From NCBI GenBank assembly GCA_937969105.1, contig CALBUZ010000134.1, positions 1 through 7,133 on the forward strand: a stretch of 7,133 nucleotides of DNA. Reading direction: 5' to 3'. Of this stretch, positions 1 to 6,588 are shown in pieces (the first letter of the stretch is position 1; the number at the start of each line of letters is the position of its first letter). The stretch is from an uncultured Collinsella sp. GTDB lineage: Bacteria; Actinomycetota; Coriobacteriia; Coriobacteriales; Coriobacteriaceae. The notes below the pieces were generated by a model. That model was not told where the DNA came from, did not search any database, and was given only the letters and a program-made list of their open reading frames with translations. The position numbers were made by a program, and so were the translations under genes.

Positions 1-1
1 A

Positions 2-787
2 TCCATGTTCTCCCAACTGACGAACGGAGGAGAAGGAAAGTACCTGATTCTGGTACAGAGCAACGCTGAGGCGCAAGCCGCCGGTGGTGTTCCCGGCTCC
101 GTCGGATCGTTGGAAGTCAAGGACGGCAAGATTGTTGTTGGGGAGTTCCATTCCGATTCGGAATTCCAACTCGTCGGCAATGTTAAAGGCGCCAAGCAGA
201 TTGAAGACCTGTATGCGATTTCTCAGTTCGGTGTCAACTATGGCGGGGACATTCGCATATCCACCGTGTCCCCAAACTTTCCGATAGCGGCCAAATATGC
301 CGCAGGCGTGTGGAAGTAGCAGTCCTTTGGCGCCAACGACACCATTAAGGGTGTGATGTCTCTCGACCCGTACGCATTGCAGAACATGCTCGGCGTACTG
401 GGCGGCGTGACGCTCAGCAACGGCGTCCAGCTTGATGGATCCGACACCGCGCATTGCCTGTCGAACACCGTCTATCGCGACATCCTGGACCAAAACCAGC
501 AGGATGCGTTCTTCAAGGAATCCGCGCATATGATCATGCAGAAGGTGTTTGGATCGTTCGACGCGAACAACATGCTTTCCCTGATCAAGACCATGTCTGT
601 TTTGGGCCAGCAGCGCCACCTCTACAATGTCAGTTTCGCCGATTCCGGCAAGAGCGGATGGAACGGCGAACTGTCCGATGATCCCAAGCAGCCGGAAACC
701 GGATTGTTCGTCAACGAAATGGGCTGGTCGAAGATAGATTGGTGCGCCAAACGCAATGCCGTGGTGACCAAGACGAAGTGTATTTAG
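2..787 (+). pseudogene. DUF4012 domain protein, interrupted and truncated
   Basis: The reading frame is open at the left edge and runs to 787 apart from one in-frame TAG at 317-319. The parts before and after the TAG are in the same frame and read as one protein. Motifs match what I know of DUF4012 proteins of bifidobacteria and relatives: a KYLILVQSNAEAQAAGGVPGS block (15-77), a DPYALQNMLGVLGG block after the stop (about 365-410), and a KQPETGLFVNEMGWSKIDW block (about 689-745). DUF4012 proteins are usually large, membrane-anchored surface proteins of unknown function, sometimes near polysaccharide genes. The C-terminal part is missing: the frame enters the IS21 end at about 779, and the final TAG at 785-787 lies within the IS repeat. 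A single C-to-T change from CAG would explain the internal TAG. An ATG at 353 could in principle restart translation, but no good ribosome binding site is visible. Family call fairly sure; pseudogene status likely. Confidence 0.82.
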
Positions 788-838
788 TCAAGTTGGCGTT
801 TCGTGATTAGTCACGAAAAATTTTCGGTTTTAGTCAAG
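779..838 (+). repeat. Left end of IS21 with three phased repeats
   Basis: TTAGTCA occurs at 784, 807 and 830, each 23 bp apart, continuing as AAG, CG and AAGG respectively. The second and third copies match the two copies at the right end as an inverted repeat. The homology continues inward through about 847 with scattered mismatches. IS21-family elements are known for several transposase-binding repeats at each end, and this arrangement fits. The third copy contains the istB stop codon (830-832), and the first contains the stop codon of the truncated DUF4012 frame (785-787). Confidence 0.75.
799..818. repeat. Hairpin within the IS left end
   Basis: TTTCGTGA at 799-806 and TCACGAAA at 811-818 are perfect 8-bp inverted arms around a 4-base spacer, TTAG. 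On the minus strand it lies just after the istB stop codon and could fold in the transcript. No T-run follows, so it is not a standard rho-independent terminator. It overlaps the second IstA-type repeat, and the matching right end lacks the outer arm. Confidence 0.5.
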
Positions 839-1636
839 GAGCGTTCCGGCCTGTTCCTTTGTCTTCTCCTTGGACCCGGACGCGGGTCCCGCGGGAGTCC
901 TGCCGAACATGAGCGCCTCGCTGACGCGGTGGCTCTGTCCGGTGAACTCGAGCAGGCGTCCGTGGTGCACGATCCTGTCGATGATCGCGGCAGCGAGCTT
1001 GTCGTCCGCGAGGATCGTGCCCCATTTGCTGAACTCGATGTTCGTGGTGAACACGATGCTCCGCCTCTCGTAACTGCCCGCGATGATCTGGTAGAGCAGG
1101 CGGGCCCCGTCGATGTCGAACGGCACGTAGCCGAACTCGTCCAGGATGATCAGGTCGGCCCTGCCGAAGTCCCTGAGCATCGCGTCGAGGTTCCCGTCGC
1201 GTTTGGCCTTGCCGAGCTGGAGCACGAGTTCCGCGGTCTGGTGGAAACGCACGCTCAGGCCCCGTTCCACGGCCCTCATGCCCAACCCGATCGCGAGGTG
1301 TGTCTTGCCCCTGCCGGTCTTGCCGTAGAACACCAGGTCCTGCGCGCGGGGCACGAAGTCCAGGTCCAGCAGCCCGTCGAGCGCGTATCCGTCCGGGAGC
1401 CTCACGTTCGAGAAGTCGTAGCCGTCCAGGCCCTTGACGACGGGGAACCTGGCGCGGCGCAGGAGACGCTCGCGTTTCGAGCGTTCCCTGTTGGCCAGTT
1501 CCGTGTCGAACAGCCTGGACACCGCCTCGGTCTGCCGCGGCGTGGCCCAGCCCGTGAAATCGTCCATCGTCGCCCTGGATATGAACAGGCTCCTGGCCTT
1601 CGCGTAGAGCCCCTCGTCGTTCCTCGCGGCCATCAT
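830..1636 (-). CDS. istB: IstB, AAA+ ATPase transposition helper
   Basis: This 268-residue protein is the ATP-dependent partner of the IstA transposase; in the IS21 family it selects target DNA and activates the transposase. Visible motifs are Walker A GKTGRGKT (residues 105-112), Walker B LIILDE (162-167) and a FTTN sensor-like segment (196-199) before a lysine/arginine-rich tail. The length is typical for IstB. The chosen ATG at 1636 overlaps the istA stop as ATGA, and a GGAGG-type ribosome binding site lies within istA about 5 bases upstream. The adjacent in-frame ATG at 1633 is equally possible and sits at a slightly better distance. Translational coupling to istA is likely. The longer open frame upstream, to 2920, is an out-of-frame shadow of istA and is not part of the gene. 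The stop codon lies in the IS end repeat. Confidence 0.95.
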   Translation of the reverse strand: MMAARNDEGLYAKARSLFISRATMDDFTGWATPRQTEAVSRLFDTELANRERSKRERLLRRARFPVVKGLDGYDFSNVRLPDGYALDGLLDLDFVPRAQDLVFYGKTGRGKTHLAIGLGMRAVERGLSVRFHQTAELVLQLGKAKRDGNLDAMLRDFGRADLIILDEFGYVPFDIDGARLLYQIIAGSYERRSIVFTTNIEFSKWGTILADDKLAAAIIDRIVHHGRLLEFTGQSHRVSEALMFGRTPAGPASGSKEKTKEQAGTLLD

Positions 1637-3117
1637 TCCCCTCCTTCCGCGTCCGTGGTGGTGAACGCGATGTCGTATTCGCTCAGGTCGGGCCTGTCGT
1701 CGTCGTATTCGACGCGTTCCACGCCCTCGGCGAGCCTGGCCGCGAGGAGCGTGACGCCGGCCCTGTCGACCCCGCCGGTCGATTCGAGCGTCGTGAGCAT
1801 CGCCTCGACCGCGTTCGTCCAGCCGGACTCCCTGTCCACCCGTTTGAGGGTCCGCAGCGCGCCGCGCCGTTCCCTCTCGTCCTGCCGGTCGAGCCATTCG
1901 CGCAACGGGTCGGGCAGCATGTCGCGCACGAGGCTGTTGCGCCACGCGTTCGGCCTGTTGCAGAGCATCGCCAGCTGCATGGACGGGTCCTCGCTGCTGG
2001 TGCTGGCCTGGCCGTACGCCCTCGGATGCGCGGCCAGCCGGGTTCCCTCCACGTCGAGGATCTCTATCTCGAGGGCGCGCAGGCCCACGAGCACGTCGCG
2101 GCGCGCGTGCGACCCGTCCGTGGAGTAGCGGTGCCTGCCGTCGAGCGTGACCACGCCGTACTTGTCGGTCCTCATGCGCTTCCACGTGACCACGTCGAAA
2201 CGTTTCCCGGGCAGGGGAAGCAGGGCCCCGCGGTCCTCCGCGAACAGGACGGCCTCCTCCTCGTCCTTGGCGTGGTGGGGCTTCCCGCCGAGCTCCAGGC
2301 ACCTGTCCGGCAGTCTGGAGTTGAAGTTCTCCAGGTTCCACACGCTCGGTTTGGGCACGAACAGCTTGCGCCGGACCATGCCGACCTTCGCCTCGACCGC
2401 GCCCTTCTCGTGTCCGGCGTACGGCGAGCACAGGGAGCTCTCGAACCCGTAGTGCGCCTGGAACGCCTGGAACAGGCGGGTCCAGCGGACGCCGCCCCCG
2501 CCGGTCCTGCGTCCCACGCCAGCGGCGTTGTCGAACACGATGCGTTCGGGCACGCCGCCGAGCCATTCGAACAGGTCCAGCAGCGCCTGGCACGTGCACT
2601 CCGCGTTCTCGCCGGGCATGAGCTGGGCCAGACCGATGTTCGAGTACGGGAAGTCCAGAACGAAGTGGCGCATGCGCTGGGGCGCGCCCCTGTAAAGCAC
2701 GTCGACCTCGCCGAAATCGGCCTGGGCCTCGCCCGGATGCCACACCAGGTCCATGAACGCGCCGCCCGGCTCCACGGCCGACTCGCGCCTGAGCCTGGCC
2801 ACGGCCCGGGTCACGGTCGACAACGACACCTCGGCGCCGTGCTCGTCGCGCAGCCGCTCCCATATCCTGGTCGCGGTGTGACGCTGCTTGCGCCAGCTGG
2901 CGCGGTCCTCGGCGAGCCATTGCTCGACCAGGGGAAGGTACGGGTCGATCACCGACCCGCGCGTCCTCCTGACGGGCGGTTTCTCGGACAGGTCGTCCAT
3001 CCTGAGGTACTTGCGCACGGTGGGCTCGCTCACGTGCTGCTTGCGCGCTATCGCCGCTATGGATTCGCCGTTCCTTCTCATACGGCGGATAGACTGTATC
3101 TGGGGCATGCTGATCAT
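1633..3117 (-). CDS. istA: IstA, IS21-family DDE transposase
   Basis: The 494-residue protein catalyses strand cleavage and transfer of the element. An N-terminal helix-turn-helix (about residues 8-40, including SIAAIARKQHVSEPTVRKYL) recognises the IS ends. The RNase H-like catalytic core follows, with likely DDE residues D134 (in AQADFGE), D196 (in RIVFDN) and E242 (in HEKGAVEAK). A C-terminal beta-barrel-like region (about 270-350) includes KYGVVTLDGRHRYS. Length matches full-length family members and no lesion is seen. ATG at 3117 is preceded by GGAAAGG at a short distance; an ATG at 3108 (MPQIQS) is an alternative start. The gene overlaps istB by 4 bp. Its promoter should lie in the roughly 100 bp between 3118 and the right IS tip, but I see no convincing -35/-10 pair there. 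Confidence 0.96.
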   Translation of the reverse strand: MISMPQIQSIRRMRRNGESIAAIARKQHVSEPTVRKYLRMDDLSEKPPVRRTRGSVIDPYLPLVEQWLAEDRASWRKQRHTATRIWERLRDEHGAEVSLSTVTRAVARLRRESAVEPGGAFMDLVWHPGEAQADFGEVDVLYRGAPQRMRHFVLDFPYSNIGLAQLMPGENAECTCQALLDLFEWLGGVPERIVFDNAAGVGRRTGGGGVRWTRLFQAFQAHYGFESSLCSPYAGHEKGAVEAKVGMVRRKLFVPKPSVWNLENFNSRLPDRCLELGGKPHHAKDEEEAVLFAEDRGALLPLPGKRFDVVTWKRMRTDKYGVVTLDGRHRYSTDGSHARRDVLVGLRALEIEILDVEGTRLAAHPRAYGQASTSSEDPSMQLAMLCNRPNAWRNSLVRDMLPDPLREWLDRQDERERRGALRTLKRVDRESGWTNAVEAMLTTLESTGGVDRAGVTLLAARLAEGVERVEYDDDRPDLSEYDIAFTTTDAEGGE

Positions 3118-3189
3118 TTGCCTTTCCGGCCCTTTCTGGTGGAGATACGAAGCACCATCCAGTTAAGGCCTGTGGGTGGTCGGCATGCT

Positions 3190-3226
3190 CTTTGCCTAAA
3201 CCCGAAAAATTTTCGTGACTAAAACA
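3190..3226 (-). repeat. Right end of IS21 with two phased repeats
   Basis: Read on the minus strand from 3226, the tip is TGTTTTAGTCACG. The repeat core TTAGTCACGAAAA begins at 3222, and a diverged copy, TTAGGCAAAG, begins at 3199, again 23 bp further in. The region pairs with 807-827 of the left end with a single mismatch over 21 positions, then less exactly through about 40 positions. Confidence 0.75.
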
Positions 3227-3269
3227 CTAATTTCTTATTGAACACAAACACATTGTACTAGCGCCGCGC
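3227..3269. other. AT-rich strip between the IS and the ABC operon
   Basis: From 3227 to about 3260 the sequence is AT-rich (ctaatttcttattgaacac and onward) and then switches abruptly to GC-rich sequence at cgccgcgctc. It contains no gene and no recognisable terminator for the minus-strand operon that ends at 3270. It may be a remnant of older host DNA trapped between the IS and the GC-rich insert. Confidence 0.5.
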
Positions 3270-3671
3270 TCAGCGGTCCAGAGCCCTGCGCGCAGCCGCG
3301 GGTGCCTGGGCCGCGTCGCACGCGCGGTAGCGCACGCCCGAGCCGCCGCGCGCCTCGATCTCGAGCCAGCCCTCGCCGTCCGACTCCCGCCCGAAGAAGA
3401 TGAGCTGGAGCTCTCGGATATTGCCCCTGTCGTCCGCCGCGTCCACCAGGTAGACGTAGTTCGCCCCCGCCCCGGCGGCGTCGGCGTAGGAGCTCGCGTG
3501 GCTGCCGGGCTCGGGCGCGGGCGCCCACATGGCGATCTCGGGGTTGGGCAGCACGCGGTCGGCGATCGAGCGCAGCGCCGACCCCCAGCCGGCGTCGAGC
3601 AGGGCATTCCCGCCCAGGACGAGCGCTGCGGAGAGGAGGACGAGCACGGCGGCGAGCGGCTTCCTACTCAT
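3270..3671 (-). CDS. YxeA-like (DUF1093-like) membrane-anchored protein
   Basis: A 133-residue protein with one hydrophobic N-terminal segment (about residues 6-22) after a short basic start (MSRKP). This suggests an uncleaved anchor or signal peptide with the rest outside the membrane; there is no lipobox cysteine. The mature part carries a pattern resembling YxeA/DUF1093 proteins: NYVYLVDAADDRGNIRELQL (71-90), then a GWLEIEARGGSGVRYRACD segment (101-119) and a final alanine-rich stretch with APAAARRAL. YxeA-type genes are known to neighbour peptide-antibiotic ABC transporters, for example the Bacillus yxd-yxe locus. The ATG at 3671 overlaps the end of the upstream permease gene by 8 bp and has a GGGAGG site 4 bases upstream, so it is cotranslated with the transporter. 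It probably assists peptide resistance at the cell surface. The family call rests on pattern resemblance only. Confidence 0.7.
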   Translation of the reverse strand: MSRKPLAAVLVLLSAALVLGGNALLDAGWGSALRSIADRVLPNPEIAMWAPAPEPGSHASSYADAAGAGANYVYLVDAADDRGNIRELQLIFFGRESDGEGWLEIEARGGSGVRYRACDAAQAPAAARRALDR

Positions 3672-4473
3672 CTGCCCTCCCGTCCTCGAAGCGGCAGAAC
3701 CAGGCCAGAAGGACGGCGGCGGCTGCCAGGGCGAGCACGAGGCCAGCGAGCGCAGTCGTGAGGAGAGGGCCCGCCGCGCGTGCGGCGTCGATGAAGGCCT
3801 CCACCCCGAGCGACCCTAGGCGCGCGGGCCAGGCGAGCGGCACCCAGCTCAGGGGCGTCGCCAGGGCACCGGTGAGCTCGCCGGTCATGAGGCCGTGCGC
3901 AAGTCCGCCCACTGAGAAGAACGCGAGGAGCATCCCCGCCGCGCCGGCGCCGATGGCGGCGTTGCGGCCGAGGCGCAGGGCCACGCCGAGCCCCAGCGCG
4001 TAGAGGGGCAGGCTGCCCAGCACGATGCCCGCCCAGGCGGCCGCAAGCGGAGCGGGCCCGAGCGGCAGGCGCCCGGCGACGGCGAGCACGGCCCCGAACA
4101 CGCCGAGCGCCACGGCCAGCGCGCCCGCGCCGAGCGCCGCAAGGGCGAGTAGCTTCGCCGCGACGGCGCGCCCGCGCGAGGGGACCGCCGTGAGGTTGGC
4201 GAGGCGCCCGGCAGCGCGCTCCTCGTCCACGGCGAGCCCGCAGACGATGGCGGACATGAGCGGCATGAGGGCGCCGAGGAACTGGGCGTAGGCGTCCGCG
4301 CCCAGCGCCGGGTCCCATCGGGTTACGGAGAAGTACTCGCCGCAGGCAAGACCGGCTGCCAGGCCGCAGACGAGGTGCACCACTGTGAGCGGGGAGCGCG
4401 CCAGGCGCAGGGCCTCGGAGAGCAGGGCCCGCGAGAGAGTCATGCGCGGCGTCGGGTCGGAGAGTCGTGTCAT
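3664..4473 (-). CDS. lanG: LanG-type permease of lantibiotic-immunity ABC transporter
   Basis: A 269-residue, very hydrophobic ABC-2-type permease, the second membrane subunit of the transporter. About six membrane segments are visible: near residues 29-50, 66-82, 103-133, 142-166, 172-196 and 233-260. After the second segment there is a loop DEERAAGRLANLTAVPSRGR (83-102), of the kind typical of MutG/EpiG-type subunits. The GC-rich frame is open further upstream, but the neighbouring permease gene occupies that stretch. I chose the ATG at 4473 (MTRLSD) because an AGGAGAGG site lies about 8 bases upstream. A second ATG at 4479 overlaps the LanE stop as TGATG but sits only 2 bases from that site. 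The gene follows LanE and overlaps the YxeA-like gene, so it belongs to a single operon. The substrate is not determined by the sequence. Confidence 0.85.
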   Translation of the reverse strand: MTRLSDPTPRMTLSRALLSEALRLARSPLTVVHLVCGLAAGLACGEYFSVTRWDPALGADAYAQFLGALMPLMSAIVCGLAVDEERAAGRLANLTAVPSRGRAVAAKLLALAALGAGALAVALGVFGAVLAVAGRLPLGPAPLAAAWAGIVLGSLPLYALGLGVALRLGRNAAIGAGAAGMLLAFFSVGGLAHGLMTGELTGALATPLSWVPLAWPARLGSLGVEAFIDAARAAGPLLTTALAGLVLALAAAAVLLAWFCRFEDGRADE

Positions 4474-4478
4474 GGCCA

Positions 4479-5245
4479 TCACCTCTCCTCGGAGCGCGCG
4501 AACCAGGCCGCGCCCGCCGCCGTGAGCGCGGCGAACGCGAGCGCGCAGACCGCAAGGCCCGCCAGTGTGAGCATGCCGTCCGCCGTGAGCGCCCCGCCGA
4601 GCGCCATGTCCGCCGCGAGTGGCTCGCCGCTCGGCAGCACGGGGATGAAGCTCGTGGGGATGACCATGCTCGCCGACGGCGGAAAGAGCTGCGGCAGCGG
4701 CATCAGCGACCAGGCGAACCCACCCACGAGCTGCGCGGCGAGCGGGCAGAAGATGCCCGCGAGCATGCCGAGCCGCGCCGTGAGGAAGAGCCCTGCGGGG
4801 ATCATCCACGCCGCGGTCACCGTGTTGACGAGCGCGCAGAGGAGCATCGTGAGCGTGCCCGCGACCGTGAGGCCCTGCGAGGAGAACGCCGATCCCGCGA
4901 GGTAGATGCCGAAGACCACGAGGTTCGAGAGCGCGCAGAGCGCGAGGCACCAGAGCGCCTTGGCCCACCAGGCGCGCCTAAGCGGGAAGCCCAGGCCCAG
5001 AAGCCCCCGCATCCGCGTGCGCGCGTCCGCCCGCGCGACGCACGCCACCACGAGCGAGAGAGACACGGGCAGGAAGAGCGCGTACCAGTAGTTCCACGCG
5101 CTGAAGATCTGCACGCCCCGGTAGGGCATCGCGCCGAGCAGCGGCATCGGCAGCGCCATGAGCACGGCCAGGCGAACCGGTGCCGCGTGGCGCGACTTCA
5201 GGGCCTCGGCGCGCAGGCCCGCGAGCAGGCCGCCTTTCTCGCCCG

Positions 5246-5249
<4 letters not shown>
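4479..5249 (-). CDS. lanE: LanE-type permease of lantibiotic-immunity ABC transporter
   Basis: A 256-residue membrane protein, the first permease subunit. A short cytoplasmic N-terminus, GLLAGLRAEALKSRH (7-21), matches the LRAE-LK-K/R start usual in this family. Hydrophobic segments lie near residues 24-41, 55-72, 98-119, 128-156, 160-181 and 224-250. The first external loop ends in AWNYWYALFLP (51-61), close to the NaWNWWY-like motif I associate with MutE/EpiE immunity permeases, and is the best evidence for the subfamily. The ATG at 5249 overlaps the LanF stop by 4 bp (ATGA), with GGGGAGG about 7 bases upstream, so translational coupling is expected. With LanG it should form the transmembrane pair through which LanF acts to clear bound peptide from the membrane. 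Confidence 0.87.
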
Positions 5250-5974
<725 letters not shown>

Positions 5975-5995
5975 GGGTTTATCCTTTCTCTTCCG

Positions 5996-6028
5996 GGCGC
6001 GCGGGCCGAGTCGCCGTGCCCGCGCGCC
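5996..6028 (-). promoter_or_regulatory. Strong GC hairpin in the lanF leader
   Basis: GGCGCGCGGGC (5996-6006) and GCCCGCGCGCC (6018-6028) are perfect 11-bp inverted arms around an 11-base loop. On the minus strand the structure ends 21 bases before the LanF start codon, close to its ribosome binding site. If transcribed it would form a very stable leader stem. No T-run follows on either strand, so it is not a canonical terminator. It could affect translation or mRNA stability, or act as a DNA site. Confidence 0.6.
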
Positions 6029-6042
6029 TTACCTTTCGGGTT

Positions 6043-6056
6043 CACCATCCATGGTG
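6043..6056. promoter_or_regulatory. Small inverted repeat, possible operator
   Basis: CACCAT and ATGGTG form 6-bp arms with a 2-base spacer. Its position between the LanF leader hairpin and the centre of the divergent region would suit a regulator site, but the repeat is short and could be chance. Confidence 0.3.
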
Positions 6057-6140
6057 GGGCGCGTTTCTAACGAAGCTGTAACGGCCGTTGGGCTCTTTTG
6101 GCGCCAGCCCTTCTCGACCCGTACGCCACTCATGGTATGT

Positions 6141-6152
6141 TTATCGCGATAA
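6141..6152. promoter_or_regulatory. Perfect palindrome TTATCGCGATAA, candidate TetR operator
   Basis: A perfect 12-bp palindrome ends 7 bases before the GGAGG ribosome binding site (6160-6164) of the truncated tetR gene. TetR-family proteins bind palindromes and often repress both themselves and a divergent transporter, so this is the best operator candidate. Beyond the 12 bp the symmetry breaks. Binding is inferred only from position and symmetry. Confidence 0.5.
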
Positions 6153-6169
6153 CAAGGACGGAGGTGCCC

Positions 6170-6271
6170 GTGGCACGCAATAAGTACCCGGAGGAGACGG
6201 TCGAGAAGATTCTCGACGTTGCCGAGCGGCTCCTCGTGGAGCGCGGCTACGAGCACACCACGATGATCTGA
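6170..6271 (+). pseudogene. TetR-family regulator, N-terminal fragment only
   Basis: Translation from GTG at 6170 gives 33 residues beginning MARNKYPEETVEKILDVAER and ending ERGYEHTTMI, then TGA at 6269-6271. The ribosome binding site GGAGG at 6160-6164 sits 5 bases upstream. The sequence matches the start of TetR-family regulators: the first helix and the GY-HTT turn that leads into the DNA-recognition helices. Those helices and the whole ligand-binding domain, normally about 150 further residues, are absent. Sequence after about 6266 belongs to an hsdS remnant in another frame, so this is a rearrangement breakpoint rather than a point mutation. By position and orientation it was probably the repressor of the divergent ABC operon. 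It cannot bind DNA as it stands. Confidence 0.8.
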
Positions 6272-6497
6272 AGAGCAATACGCTAAACCGAAAAAGGTAA
6301 TCGAAGCCGCGCTTGTGGACTTATCGAGGGTCGAGATTCCCGCCCCATCCATCGGCACCCAGCAGAAGGTCGTCGACATCCTCGACCGCTTCGACTCCCT
6401 AACGAAATCACTCACCGACGGTATCCCCGCCGAAATCGAGGTACGCCGGGCGCAGTACGGGTACTACCGCGACCGCCTGCTCGACTTCCGAAACTAA
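6267..6497 (+). pseudogene. hsdS: Type I restriction specificity subunit (HsdS), C-terminal fragment
   Basis: The frame from 6267 to the TAA at 6495-6497 encodes about 76 residues. From about 6315 they read VDLSRVEIPAPSIGTQQKVV, followed by DILDRFDSLTKSLTDGIPAE and an ending of IEVRRAQYGYYRDRLLDFRN. This is the conserved end of an HsdS target-recognition domain plus the distal helical spacer, and matches the usual bifidobacterial and Collinsella HsdS endings. HsdS sets DNA sequence specificity for a type I restriction-modification complex. The rest of the protein (normally about 400 residues) is absent, and no hsdR or hsdM gene is in the window. The first dozen codons (EEQYAKPKKVIEAA) are less clearly HsdS. 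The GTG at 6315 has no obvious ribosome binding site, so I regard the piece as untranslated. It could be one silent cassette of a shuffling hsdS locus, but no recombinase gene is visible. Confidence 0.78.
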
Positions 6498-6506
6498 GCG
6501 AGAATA

Positions 6507-6555
6507 AGTTATCGGTACGCTTTTTTATAAAATGTAAAAAAGTACCCCCATAACT
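6507..6555. repeat. Imperfect long inverted repeat upstream of the AAA ATPase
   Basis: The arms 6507-6526 and 6536-6555 pair as AGTTAT, then GGTAC, then TTTTTT, with small bulges (C against GGG, and GC unpaired), around a 9-base AT-rich loop. The T and A runs lie inside the stem next to the loop, so it is not a standard terminator. It lies between the hsdS stop and the ATPase start and could serve as a transcription boundary, an operator or a recombination site. Confidence 0.55.
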
Positions 6556-6563
6556 GATAAAAT
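6555..6563 (+). promoter_or_regulatory. Possible extended -10 promoter for the ATPase gene
   Basis: TGATAAAAT fits an extended -10 (TG, one base, TAAAAT). It overlaps the right arm of the inverted repeat and would start transcription around 6570, just before the AAGGGG ribosome binding site. No convincing -35 is present. Another TATAAA lies at 6526-6531 in the repeat loop. Confidence 0.35.
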
Positions 6564-6588
6564 GGACACTGAAAAAAAGGGGTGCATC

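Larger units (their letters stand above)
779..3226 (-). mobile_element. IS21-family insertion sequence, about 2.45 kb
   Basis: The element holds istA and istB in the usual order on the minus strand and is bounded by related inverted ends. Both proposed tips begin TG (TGTATTTAGTCAAG at 779 and, on the minus strand, TGTTTTAGTCACG from 3226), as is usual for IS21. The length of about 2448 bp fits the family. Both genes are full length with intact catalytic motifs, so the element looks potentially mobile. The left tip is uncertain: a shorter version starting near 804 (TGATTAGTCACG) is also possible and would give about 2423 bp. No target-site duplication is visible: the bases left of 779 (gacgaag) do not match those right of 3226 (ctaattt). 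That suggests rearrangement after insertion, or a wrongly placed end. Confidence 0.85.
5975..6169. promoter_or_regulatory. Divergent control region between the ABC operon and tetR
   Basis: This 195-bp gap separates the divergently transcribed LanF and TetR starts and must hold both promoters, as is common when a TetR regulator controls the adjacent transporter. Visible structures are a GC hairpin at 5996-6028, an inverted repeat at 6043-6056, a perfect 10-bp palindrome AACGGCCGTT at 6080-6089, arms GGGCT/AGCCC at 6090-6094 and 6106-6110, and a 12-bp palindrome at 6141-6152. A TATGTT at 6136-6141 could be a -10 for tetR, but no good -35 accompanies it, so promoters are not assigned. Confidence 0.6.

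Noticed and set aside
803..2128. Long plus-strand open frame opposite istA/istB
   Set aside because: It lies antisense to two clear transposition genes, has no recognisable motif, and is explained by the lack of stops in GC-rich DNA.
830..2920. Continuous 696-residue minus-strand frame across istB and istA
   Set aside because: Only the last 268 residues are IstB. The upstream part is an arginine/glycine-rich shadow of istA in another frame, so this is not a fusion protein.
2026..3222. 398-residue plus-strand frame opposite istA
   Set aside because: Antisense shadow with low-complexity composition; the strand with IstA motifs is the real one.
3255..3275. AGCGC/GCGCT symmetry after the YxeA-like gene as a terminator
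   Set aside because: The arms leave almost no loop and no T-run follows, so it does not make a credible terminator.
4474..4968. Upstream extension of the LanG frame to a 434-residue protein
   Set aside because: It overlaps the whole C-terminal half of LanE, its translation is arginine/glycine/alanine-rich without motifs, and a good ribosome binding site marks the start at 4473.
6029..6415. 128-residue minus-strand frame across the divergent region and tetR/hsdS fragments
   Set aside because: It crosses a recombination breakpoint and is antisense to recognisable fragments; no family resemblance.
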